DNA of 64,000 nt from Microbacterium sp. CFH 31415. Lineage in GTDB: Bacteria; Actinomycetota; Actinomycetes; Actinomycetales; Microbacteriaceae. Each line of letters begins with the position of its first letter. Within the stretch, counting starts at the first letter, position 1. Location: assembly GCF_022538185.1 (NCBI RefSeq), contig NZ_JAKYXC010000006.1, forward strand, positions 232,778-296,777. Direction: 5' to 3'. The notes beneath the pieces are model-generated. The model made no database searches, had not been told where the DNA came from, and was given only the letters and a program-made list of their open reading frames with translations. A program made the position numbers and the translations under genes. This document shows positions 53,980-61,858 of the stretch, one piece after another.

Positions 53980-54999
53980 ATGATCAAGCTGCTCTCCCAC
54001 CTCTCGTTCGTCGCGATCACGACGCCCGACCTCGAGGCATCCGTCGACTTCTACGTCAATCAGGTCGGCCTCATCGAAGTCGGGCGTGAGGACGATCGCG
54101 TCTACCTCCGCTGCTGGGGGGACTACTACAAGTACTCCGTCGTCGTTGTGAAGGGCGACGAGCCCTCGCTCGAGACGATGGCGTGGCGCACCTCCTCGGC
54201 CGAGGCCCTCCATGCGGCCGCCGAGAAGATCGAGGCAGCCGGCATCACCGGTGAGTGGTTCGAAGGCAACGGCATCGGCCGTGCGTATCGCTTCGTCGGT
54301 CCGTGGGGCCACTCGATGACCCTGCACTGGGACGTGACCCGCCACCACGACACCGAAGGCGATGCCGCCTCCATCTACCCTGACCGCCCGTCGCGGCGCA
54401 GCAAGGTCGCCGGTGCACCCCGTCAGCTCGACCACGTCACGGTCGCCACCAGCGACGTGGACGCTTTCGTTCAGTGGTACGTCGATGTCCTCGGCTTCCG
54501 CTTCATGGCGCGCACCCAGCTCGACGAAGCGCCGATCTCGGTCTTCTCGGTGCTCACCACCAACGAGAAATCGCATGACCTCGGCGTGGTGCTCGACGGT
54601 TCCACCCGCGCCGGCCGCGTCAACCACTACGCGTTCTGGGTCGACACCCGCGAAGAGCTCCTCATCGCGGCGGACATCCTCGGCGAGAACGGCTATCCCA
54701 TCGAGTACGGACCCTCGATCCACGGCATCGGCGAGCAGAACTTCCTCTACTACCGCGAGCCCTCGAGCCTCCGCATCGAGCTCAACACGGGTGGCTACCG
54801 CAACTACGTCCCGGACTGGGAGGCCAACACCTGGAAGCCGTCCCAGGGCTCGAACAACTTCTACCGCAACAGCGCGATGCCGATGTCGATGACCGAATCC
54901 TTCCCGCCTGCCGACGGGCCCTCGGCCACCGAGGAGGGCGTGCCCGACGAGATCAAGGACGCGCTCCTGAACCCCTACGCCAAGCACGGTCAGGGCTGA
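53980..54999 (+). CDS. extradiol (type I, VOC-fold) ring-cleavage dioxygenase
   Basis: 339 residues with two VOC modules, about 5-120 and 148-270. The Fe(II) ligands of catechol 2,3-dioxygenases are present with family spacing: H152 (QLDHVTVA), H216 (VNHYAFW) and E267 (LRIELNTGG). The second-sphere H199 and Y257 are also in place. It opens a catecholic or hydroxyquinol-type ring next to the diol. A C-terminal extension of about 60 residues follows the VOC core. First gene of the operon with FAH hydrolases, a flavin monooxygenase and an amidohydrolase. The substrate is probably a polyphenol, given the glycoside genes nearby. Confidence 0.9.
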   Translation: MIKLLSHLSFVAITTPDLEASVDFYVNQVGLIEVGREDDRVYLRCWGDYYKYSVVVVKGDEPSLETMAWRTSSAEALHAAAEKIEAAGITGEWFEGNGIGRAYRFVGPWGHSMTLHWDVTRHHDTEGDAASIYPDRPSRRSKVAGAPRQLDHVTVATSDVDAFVQWYVDVLGFRFMARTQLDEAPISVFSVLTTNEKSHDLGVVLDGSTRAGRVNHYAFWVDTREELLIAADILGENGYPIEYGPSIHGIGEQNFLYYREPSSLRIELNTGGYRNYVPDWEANTWKPSQGSNNFYRNSAMPMSMTESFPPADGPSATEEGVPDEIKDALLNPYAKHGQG

Positions 55000-55005
55000 C
55001 AGCTT

Positions 55006-55046
55006 CGCGGGCGACCCGGTGCTCCCCATAGCCTGGGTCGCCCGCG
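55006..55046 (+). terminator. 12-bp stem hairpin between the dioxygenase and FAH genes
   Basis: CGCGGGCGACCC (55006-55017) and its exact complement (55035-55046) enclose a 17-base loop directly after the dioxygenase stop. No U-tract follows, so it is more likely an mRNA-stabilising or processing hairpin, or a weak terminator that reduces expression of the downstream genes relative to the dioxygenase. Confidence 0.65.
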
Positions 55047-55078
55047 ACACCAGTTCGCACGATGATGAGCGAGAACGG

Positions 55079-56047
55079 ATGACGATGACGATCGAACGCT
55101 TCGACGCCCCCTTTGCGCTGGTGCGCTACCGCACCGGCTCCGGCGTGCGCCTCGGGTTGCTGTCGGGGGACCGGGTGCGCCCGCTCGGGCGCGATGAGCT
55201 GGGCTCGCCCACGCTGAACGACTTCCTCGCCGCACCGGACTGGGAACATCTGGCCGCGCTCACCGACGACGATGACGAGTGGATGCCGCTGGCTGAGGTC
55301 ACGCTCACCGCGCCGGTCGAACCCCGCCAGGTGCTGCAGACGGGAGCGAACTATCGTCAGCACGTCATCGAGCTCGTCGTGGCCGGACTGACCCAGGATG
55401 GCTCTCGGACGCCCGATCAGGCCCGCTCCTTCGCGGCGGACATCATGGACGAGCGCAAGCGGTCCGGTGAGCCGTACTTCTTCATCGGACTTCCCGCCTG
55501 CGTCGTCGGCGAGGACGCTGCGCTCGCCCTCCCCGGTTACAGCAAGGTGCACGACTGGGAACTCGAGCTCGCCGTCGTGATCGGCCGCGAGGCCTTCCGC
55601 GTGCGTCGCGAGGACGCGCTCGACCACGTCGCCGGGTACACGATCGTCAACGACATCACCACGCGTGATCTCGTGTTCCGGAAGGACATGAAGGAGATCG
55701 GAACGGACTGGTACCGGGCGAAGAACGCGCCGGGGTTCCTGCCGACCGGTCCTCTCCTGGTTCCGGCGCCGTTCGTCGACGCCTCCGACGTCAACGTCCG
55801 GCTCGAGCTGAACGGCGAGGTGATGCAGGATGCCTCGACGTCCGACCTCCTCTTCGACATCCCGGCCCTCATCTCGGGCGCCTCGCAGACGATGCCTCTG
55901 CTTCCCGGGGACCTCCTGCTCACCGGAAGCCCGGCCGGCAACGGACAGCACTGGAAGCGGTTCCTTCAGGACGGCGACGTCATGACCGGCAGCATCGCGG
56001 GTCTCGGAACCCAGGTGGTCCGCTGCGTGGCGGAGGGCGCACGATGA
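55079..56047 (+). CDS. fumarylacetoacetate hydrolase (FAH)-family protein 1
   Basis: 322 residues from ATG 55079; an upstream extension crosses the hairpin and is unlikely. An N-terminal beta domain (RYRTGSGVRLGLLSGDRVRPL) precedes the FAH fold with VHDWELELAVVIG supplying the two metal glutamates, NDITTRDLV and LTGSPAGNG. The family hydrolyses C-C bonds of 1,3-diketones, or hydrates or decarboxylates oxo-acids, from ring cleavage. It likely processes the open-ring product of the dioxygenase upstream. It overlaps the cyclase gene by 4 bp. Confidence 0.87.
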   Translation: MTMTIERFDAPFALVRYRTGSGVRLGLLSGDRVRPLGRDELGSPTLNDFLAAPDWEHLAALTDDDDEWMPLAEVTLTAPVEPRQVLQTGANYRQHVIELVVAGLTQDGSRTPDQARSFAADIMDERKRSGEPYFFIGLPACVVGEDAALALPGYSKVHDWELELAVVIGREAFRVRREDALDHVAGYTIVNDITTRDLVFRKDMKEIGTDWYRAKNAPGFLPTGPLLVPAPFVDASDVNVRLELNGEVMQDASTSDLLFDIPALISGASQTMPLLPGDLLLTGSPAGNGQHWKRFLQDGDVMTGSIAGLGTQVVRCVAEGAR

Positions 56048-57042
56048 CCGCTCCGTCGGAGAACCCGGCCGACCTCGACCGCACCGACCCCGAGGCCGAG
56101 ATCGCGGCGCGAGCCGAGGCGTTCCGCAACTGGGGTCGCTGGGGCGAGGATGACGTGCTCGGCACACTGAACTTCATCGATCCCGCGAAACGCGTCGAGG
56201 CCGCCGAGCTCGTGCGCGAAGGTCTCGTCGTGTCGCTGTCGCAGAGATTCGACACCGACGGCCCTCAGAAGGGCTGGCGTCGCCGGACCAATCCCGTCCA
56301 CACGATGACCGACACCGGGACCGACGCCGAGCGCGGCAACCAGGGATTCCCTCATGGCATCGGCGGAGCCGACGACGTCATCGCGATGCCGCTCCAGTGC
56401 TCGACGCAGTGGGACGGACTCGGCCACATCTTCGACCATGGCAACGCCTGGAACGGACGGAGGGCAGGCGACGTCGTCACAAGCGACGGCGACCTGGTGA
56501 CGGGCATCGAGCACACGGCATCCGTCATCGTCTCCCGCGGTGTGCTGCTCGACGTCGGTCGGCACCTGCAGCCCGCGACCGGCGAGCTGGCGGACGGATA
56601 TGCCATCACCGCGGCCGACCTGGAGTCGTGCATCGCCGCGCAGGGACCATCGAGCACGGTGACACGCGGCGACATCGTTCTCGTTCGCACAGGACAGTAT
56701 GCGCGCACCCGCCGCGACGGCTGGGGCGACTATGCAGGCGGGCCGGCGCCGGGGCTGTCGCTCACCACTGCGGGCTGGCTGCACCGCACCGAGATCGCGG
56801 CGATCGCCACCGACACGTGGGGCTTCGAGGTGCGGCCGAACGAGTTCGATGTGCCCGCGTTCCAGCCGCTGCATCAGGTCGTGATCCCCAACCTCGGACT
56901 GACCATCGGCGAGATGTGGAACCTCGACGCGCTCGCCGACGAGTGCGCAAGACTCGGGCGATACTCCTTCCTCCTGTCGGCCGCTCCGCTGCCGATCACC
57001 GGGGCCGTCGGCTCGCCGATCAACCCCGTCGCCATCCTCTAG
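56044..57042 (+). CDS. cyclase-family (kynurenine formamidase-like) hydrolase
   Basis: 332 residues. The family core CSTQWDGLGHIFDHGNAWNGR holds D124 and H128 as metal-site candidates, a variant of the HxGTHxDxPxH motif. Other segments are RGDIVLVRTGQ and LHQVVIPNLGLTIGEMWNLDALA. Members hydrolyse amides, lactones or cyclic compounds in aromatic degradation; here it may open a lactone or an enol ester after ring cleavage. It is the long (over 300 residues) variety of the family. Coupled to FAH 1 upstream; the FAD monooxygenase gene follows after 36 bp. Confidence 0.82.
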   Translation: MTAPSENPADLDRTDPEAEIAARAEAFRNWGRWGEDDVLGTLNFIDPAKRVEAAELVREGLVVSLSQRFDTDGPQKGWRRRTNPVHTMTDTGTDAERGNQGFPHGIGGADDVIAMPLQCSTQWDGLGHIFDHGNAWNGRRAGDVVTSDGDLVTGIEHTASVIVSRGVLLDVGRHLQPATGELADGYAITAADLESCIAAQGPSSTVTRGDIVLVRTGQYARTRRDGWGDYAGGPAPGLSLTTAGWLHRTEIAAIATDTWGFEVRPNEFDVPAFQPLHQVVIPNLGLTIGEMWNLDALADECARLGRYSFLLSAAPLPITGAVGSPINPVAIL

Positions 57043-57078
57043 ACGCACTCCACACAGACAGAACAGGGAGGTTCTGAC

Positions 57079-58215
57079 ATGACCGCAGTCTCCAAGGTCG
57101 CGATCGCCGGCGCCGGCGTCGTCGGACTGGCCGCCGCGATCCAGCTGGCCAAGGCCGGTGTCGAGGTCGATCTCTTCGAGTCCAAGGCCGAGCTCAGTGC
57201 GCTGGGTTCCGGCATCTCGCTCCAGGGCAACGCGCTGCGGGCCTTCGACGCGCTCGGCGCGTGGGACGACATCCGCGCCGCGGGGTACCCGTTCGAGGGC
57301 CTGACGCTCCGAGCCCCGGGACCGGATGCCCCCGTTGTGGCGAATCTGCCGGATGTGAAGACCGGTGGTCCCGACTATCCGGCTGCGATGGGGATGCCCC
57401 GGCCCGAACTGGCGCGCATCCTGCTCGAGCATGCTCAGCGTGCCGGCGCACGAGTGCACTTCGGCCGCAAAGTCACCGGGCTCGATGCCCGTGCCGACGA
57501 CGGCGTCGAGGTGTTCGTCGACGAGAAGTCCGCCGGCGTCTACGACCTGCTCATCGGAGCGGACGGTCTGAACTCCGCCGTGCGCGGGCTGATGGGGATC
57601 GATACGGCGCCCGAGCCGAACGGCATGGGCATCTGGCGCACCTTCGTGTCACGGCCGGCCGAGGTCGAGCGCAGCGAGCTGTACTACGGGGGTCCGGTCT
57701 ACATCGCGGGCTACACCCCGACCGGCGAGAACTCGATGTACGCATTCCTGGTCGAGAAGGCGCAGGACAGGTTCGGCGTCTCCGACGAAGAGGCATCCAA
57801 GATCATGCTCGACGAGTCGCGCGCGTACGGCGGCCCGTGGAACTCGATCCGTGCCGACCTCGAGAAGGGCGCACACGCGAACTACACGTGGTTCACCAAG
57901 CACCTCGTCGAGGGGCCCTGGAACCGCGGCCGGGTCGTCATCATCGGAGACGCCGCGCACTCGTGCCCCCCGACGATCGCGCAGGGCGCAGCGCAGGGCC
58001 TCGAGGACGCCGTCGTGCTCACCGACCTCCTGACCGGACGCGACGCGGTCGACGAGGGTCTGTGGGACGCGTTCCACGCTCGTCGCCTGCCGCGAGCCAA
58101 GGCCGTGGTCGAGGCATCCGCTCAGCTCGCGCAATGGCAGATCGACGGCAACCGTGACGCGGACGCCGGCGGGCTGATCTTCGGCATCGCCCAGCAGATG
58201 GCTGTGCCGGCATGA
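57079..58215 (+). CDS. FAD-dependent aromatic monooxygenase
   Basis: 378 residues. Class A flavoprotein hydroxylase: FAD-binding AGAGVVGLAAAIQLAKAGVEVDLFES at residues 10-35, GADGLNSAVRG near residue 160 and GDAAHSCPPTIAQGAAQGLEDAVVL near residue 290. It hydroxylates a phenolic ring, probably creating the vicinal diol for the extradiol dioxygenase. Naringenin catabolism by Fde proteins in Herbaspirillum uses such a pair; the similarity in layout is suggestive, not proven. It overlaps the amidohydrolase gene by 4 bp. Confidence 0.9.
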   Translation: MTAVSKVAIAGAGVVGLAAAIQLAKAGVEVDLFESKAELSALGSGISLQGNALRAFDALGAWDDIRAAGYPFEGLTLRAPGPDAPVVANLPDVKTGGPDYPAAMGMPRPELARILLEHAQRAGARVHFGRKVTGLDARADDGVEVFVDEKSAGVYDLLIGADGLNSAVRGLMGIDTAPEPNGMGIWRTFVSRPAEVERSELYYGGPVYIAGYTPTGENSMYAFLVEKAQDRFGVSDEEASKIMLDESRAYGGPWNSIRADLEKGAHANYTWFTKHLVEGPWNRGRVVIIGDAAHSCPPTIAQGAAQGLEDAVVLTDLLTGRDAVDEGLWDAFHARRLPRAKAVVEASAQLAQWQIDGNRDADAGGLIFGIAQQMAVPA

Positions 58216-59252
58216 CCGAGCTCGATTCGGTCAGGGGCGACCGGATGCCGGTTGTCGACGTCCACGCCCACCTTCTCCTGCCTCAGCTGCACGCCGAGGT
58301 CGAGCGACGCGCCCCCGAACTCGTCGCCGGGGCCGCCGACCTGGAGCGCCGCCGCAACGGGGTCGAGAGCCTGAAGGCTTCGGGGGCGATGATCGGTGCG
58401 CGCATCCCGAAGCTGACGGATGTCTCAGCGCGCCTGGCCGCCATGGACGAGCAGGGGGTGGACACCCAGTGGGTCAGTGTGTCGCCGAACCACTTCTACC
58501 CGTGGGCGCCCGAAGGACTCGCGGTGTGGGTGGCGATGGAGACGAACCGACTCATCGCCGAGCATGTCGCCCAGGCATCGGACCGCCTCGTCGGCCTGGG
58601 CGTGGTCCCGCTGCAGCATCCCTCGCGCGTCGTCGAGTACCTCGACGACGCCGTCCTCGGGCGCGGTCTCGCCGGTGTCGAGATCTCCTCGTTCGCGGGC
58701 GATGTCGAGCTGTCCGACGAGCGTCTCGAGCCGTTCTGGGCCCGCGCAGCCGAACTCGGCTGCGTCGTCTTCCTCCATCCCTTCGGGTGCAGCCTCGACG
58801 AGCGCCTGGACCGGTTCTACCTCTCGAACACCGTCGGGCAGCCGACCGAGAATGCGGTCGCCCTCTCGCACCTCATCTTCGCGGGCGTGCTCGACCGGCA
58901 TCCGGAGCTCAAGATCGTCGCCGCGCACGGCGGCGGCTACCTGCCCTTCGCCATCGGCCGGTCGGACCGGGCGTGGAAGGTCCGGCCCGAGGCGCAGCGA
59001 TGCGCGCACGCGCCGTCGACTTACCTGCGCAAGCTGTGGTTCGACACCGTCGTCCACGACTCGCTGGCGCTGCGTCACCTGGTGGAGGCTGCGGGGGGAT
59101 CCCGCGTGCTGCTGGGCAGCGACTTCCCGTTCGACATGGGGCTCGATGACCCCGTCGCGTTCGTGCGATCAGCGGAACTGCCGACCGAGATCACGGCGCG
59201 GATCCTCGGGGAGAACGCCGAAGAGGTCTTGCGGACGCGGGTGCGCGCGTGA
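58212..59252 (+). CDS. amidohydrolase-2 family protein (ACMSD-like)
   Basis: 346 residues. Metal-dependent TIM-barrel amidohydrolase: H18 and H20 in VDVHAHLL, FLHPFG, AAHGGGYLPFAIGRSDRAWKV and LGSDFPFDMG with the catalytic Asp. The layout resembles aminocarboxymuconate-semialdehyde and gamma-resorcylate decarboxylases, which act on ring-cleavage or phenolic acids. A decarboxylase or hydrolase in aromatic breakdown is the best guess. The stop overlaps the FAH 2 GTG start (GTGA at 59249). Confidence 0.87.
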   Translation: MTELDSVRGDRMPVVDVHAHLLLPQLHAEVERRAPELVAGAADLERRRNGVESLKASGAMIGARIPKLTDVSARLAAMDEQGVDTQWVSVSPNHFYPWAPEGLAVWVAMETNRLIAEHVAQASDRLVGLGVVPLQHPSRVVEYLDDAVLGRGLAGVEISSFAGDVELSDERLEPFWARAAELGCVVFLHPFGCSLDERLDRFYLSNTVGQPTENAVALSHLIFAGVLDRHPELKIVAAHGGGYLPFAIGRSDRAWKVRPEAQRCAHAPSTYLRKLWFDTVVHDSLALRHLVEAAGGSRVLLGSDFPFDMGLDDPVAFVRSAELPTEITARILGENAEEVLRTRVRA

Positions 59253-60229
59253 AAGTCGCCCGCTGGAGGGACGGGGCAGAGCTCGGCGAGGGATTCGTCG
59301 TCGGCGATCGGGTCGTCCCCTTTCCGAACGGGCTGCGGGTCGCCCAGGTGCTCGCTCAGGGGCTGCCGGCCGCCCGCCGACTCTTCGAGCGCGTCGCCGA
59401 CGAGCGGGGGACCGCGCTGGACTCGGTGCGGCTGCTGGCGCCGCTCGTGCCCACGTCGATCCGCGACTTCGTCGCCTTCGAGGAGCATGTCGAGGGGGTG
59501 AGCGCGGGAGTGGAGGGAAAGAGCCACGTGGCGCCGGAGTGGTACGAGGCGCCGACCTTCTACTTCACCAATCCGCACACGATCCTCGGGCCGGGCGAGC
59601 CCGTGGCGCCGCCGCAGACCGAGCGGCTCGACTTCGAACTCGAGCTCGCCGTCGTCATCGGGGCGGTCGACGGGTCGGACGGCCGCAACCTGCGTCCGGA
59701 TGAGGCGGGTGCGCACATCTTCGGGTACACGATCATGAACGACTGGTCGGCCCGCGACCTCCAGGCGCGCGAGATGAAGGTGCGGCTGGGGCCGGCCAAG
59801 GGCAAGGACTTCGGGATGTCCCTCGGACCCTGGATCGTCACCGCCGATGAGCTCGAACCGCACCTCGACGACGAGGGCTTCCTCGAGCTTCGCGCCGAGG
59901 TGTACGTCAACGACGACCTCATCGGGTACGACCTGGTGTCGAACGCCGGCTGGCCGTTCCCAGAGTTCGTCGCCTACGCCTCGCGCAACTCGCGGGTGGT
60001 GCCGGGCGACGTGCTGGGCTCGGGAACGGTGGGCAATGGTGGCTGCCTCGGCGAGCTGTGGGGCCGCAACGGCAGCCTCACCCCGCCTCCCCTGGTCACC
60101 GGCGACGTCGTCCGGATGAGGATCGAGGGAATCGGGGAACTGGCCGGACCCGTAGGAGAGCAGGTCGTCGCGCCTGGCGTCCCCGCAGCGCGGCACCGCG
60201 CTCGGCGTCGATCGCGCGAACTTTCGTAG
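59249..60229 (+). CDS. fumarylacetoacetate hydrolase (FAH)-family protein 2
   Basis: 326 residues with a GTG start. FAH fold: FELELAVVIG with the metal glutamates, NDWSARDLQ and LGSGTVGNGGCLGE near the end. It shares the family with FAH 1 but differs in sequence, so the operon probably has two successive C-C hydrolase or hydratase steps. The N-terminal part contains DFVAFEEHVEG, typical of the fumarylacetoacetase-like branch. Last gene of the ring-cleavage operon; its stop lies inside the operator-like repeat at 60228-60245. Confidence 0.87.
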   Translation: MKVARWRDGAELGEGFVVGDRVVPFPNGLRVAQVLAQGLPAARRLFERVADERGTALDSVRLLAPLVPTSIRDFVAFEEHVEGVSAGVEGKSHVAPEWYEAPTFYFTNPHTILGPGEPVAPPQTERLDFELELAVVIGAVDGSDGRNLRPDEAGAHIFGYTIMNDWSARDLQAREMKVRLGPAKGKDFGMSLGPWIVTADELEPHLDDEGFLELRAEVYVNDDLIGYDLVSNAGWPFPEFVAYASRNSRVVPGDVLGSGTVGNGGCLGELWGRNGSLTPPPLVTGDVVRMRIEGIGELAGPVGEQVVAPGVPAARHRARRRSRELS

Positions 60230-60255
60230 CTTTTCTACTAAAGCTGTGCTATCAT
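60228..60255 (+). promoter_or_regulatory. inverted repeat and promoter upstream of the MFS transporter
   Basis: AGCTTT-TCTACT-AAAGCT (60228-60245) is a perfect 6-6-6 inverted repeat; TATCAT (60250-60255) is a possible -10. The repeat shares GTAGCTTT and CTAAAGC with the region upstream of fusion gene 3 (50671-50685), in opposite order. If TATCAT is the -10, the ATG at 60254 cannot be used, so translation would start at 60356. Confidence 0.5.
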
Positions 60256-60355
60256 GTTCATGACGTCGGGGCCTACGGGTCCGTTCCCGTTCGCGAAGTC
60301 GCGAGCGGGGCACACACCGTCGCGTCGATGGCCCGATCGTTCGGGCGACCCGCGC

Positions 60356-61840
60356 ATGCAGCTGTCTCCAGTGAGGCTCCGCCTCCTCGTCATCTCCCTT
60401 CTGTCCGTCTCGTTCCTGGGCGCCCTCGACCACACGGTCGTGTCCACCTCGCTCGCCACGATCGCCGGAGACCTCGGAGCCCTCGAACACATGAGCTGGG
60501 TGGTCGTCGGCTACACGCTGGCGAGCACCGTCCTGCTTCCGGTGATCGGAAAGCTCGGCGACGCCGTCGGGCCGCGGCTCGTGTTCGTGACCTCGCTCGT
60601 CGTCTTCCTCGGGGCCTCGGTTCTGTGCGGGTTCGCGCAGAGCATGACGTGGCTCGTGATCGCCCGCGTGATCCAGGGCATGAGCTCGGCTGGGCTCCAG
60701 CTCATGTCGCAGACGATCATCGCCCACGTGACCTCACCCCGGGAGCGACCGCGGCACATGGCCGTCATCGGTGCGGCCTTCCCCATCGCGATCCTCGTCG
60801 GCCCCGTCCTCGGCGGGCTCATCACCGAGTACTGGGGCTGGCAGTGGGTGTTCTGGATCAACGTCCCGGTCGGCCTCGCTGCGCTGGCTCTGGCGATCGT
60901 CGCCGTGCCGCACATCGAAGCCGCCGCGCCCCGGCGCTTCGACGTCGCCGGCGCCGCGTGGTTCACGGCGTCGCTCGTCGCTCTGGTGCTCGCCGTGTCG
61001 TGGGCCGGCGACCGCTCGAGCTCGGCCGCCGTGGTGGCATTCGTGATCGCGCTCTGCGCCTTCGCCGCGTTCCTCTTCGTCGAGCTCCGCGCACCGGAGC
61101 CCATCGTTCCCCTCGCGATGTTCGCCGACCGCACGATCGCGGCCGGGCTGGCGCTCTCGGCGATCATCGGCGTCGGGCTGTTCTCGGTGACGGCCTATCT
61201 GCCGACCTACTTCCAGATGGCCTATCGCACGTCGGTGACGGTGTCGGGTCTCGTGCCCATCGCGACGGTGTTCGGGATGCTCGTGAGCAACCTCGTCACC
61301 GGATGGCTCGCCAGCCGCTCCGGCCGCTACCGCGTCTTCGCGATCTCCGGCACCAGCCTTGCGGCCGTCGGGCTGCTGACGATGTCGCTTCTTCCGGTCG
61401 GACTTCCGCTGTGGGTGCCGATGATCGTCATGTTCGCGGTTGGCGTGGGCACCGGAGCATTCATGAGCTTGATCATCGCGGTCGTGCAGAGTGCGGTCCC
61501 CCGCTCCGAACTGGGATCCGCCACCGCATCCGTGAATCTCGTCCGGCAGGTGGGCGCCACGGTCACCACCGCGGTGATCGGGGGAGTGATCGCCGCAGGG
61601 GTCACCTCGCTGCTGCCCTCCACGGTCGATGCCGCCACGCTGACCCCCCAGCTCGTCCACGCCGCATCGCCCTCGATTCAGGCCGAGATCGCTGGGATCT
61701 ACACGAGCGTGTTCGCGCCCATCTTCGTCGGACTCGCCATCACCTACGGCATCGGCGTGATCGCCGCCGTCCTGCTTCCCGCCGGCCGCCTGCCCGAGGA
61801 GCAAGCCGCCGCACGGGACCCCGAACCGCTTCGCGCCTGA
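60356..61840 (+). CDS. MFS transporter, DHA2 (EmrB/QacA) type
   Basis: 494 residues from ATG 60356; an ATG at 60254 would add 34 polar residues and lies within the probable -10 element. About 14 membrane helices, the first in LRLLVISLLSVSFLGALDHTVVSTSLATIAGDLG. The GKLGDAVGPR loop is the MFS motif A variant and LGPVLGGLI-like sequence (VGPVLGGLITEYWGW) is motif C of the DHA family. It is a proton-driven exporter, or an importer of aromatic compounds. Coupled with the CarA-like gene after 18 bp, it may move a glycoside, aglycone or toxic phenol. Confidence 0.9.
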   Translation: MQLSPVRLRLLVISLLSVSFLGALDHTVVSTSLATIAGDLGALEHMSWVVVGYTLASTVLLPVIGKLGDAVGPRLVFVTSLVVFLGASVLCGFAQSMTWLVIARVIQGMSSAGLQLMSQTIIAHVTSPRERPRHMAVIGAAFPIAILVGPVLGGLITEYWGWQWVFWINVPVGLAALALAIVAVPHIEAAAPRRFDVAGAAWFTASLVALVLAVSWAGDRSSSAAVVAFVIALCAFAAFLFVELRAPEPIVPLAMFADRTIAAGLALSAIIGVGLFSVTAYLPTYFQMAYRTSVTVSGLVPIATVFGMLVSNLVTGWLASRSGRYRVFAISGTSLAAVGLLTMSLLPVGLPLWVPMIVMFAVGVGTGAFMSLIIAVVQSAVPRSELGSATASVNLVRQVGATVTTAVIGGVIAAGVTSLLPSTVDAATLTPQLVHAASPSIQAEIAGIYTSVFAPIFVGLAITYGIGVIAAVLLPAGRLPEEQAAARDPEPLRA

Positions 61841-61858
61841 AACCGAGAAGGAGACGTC

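Noticed and set aside
60254..60355. ATG at 60254 as MFS start
   Set aside because: It would add 34 polar residues ahead of helix 1, has no ribosome binding site and lies inside a likely -10 hexamer.
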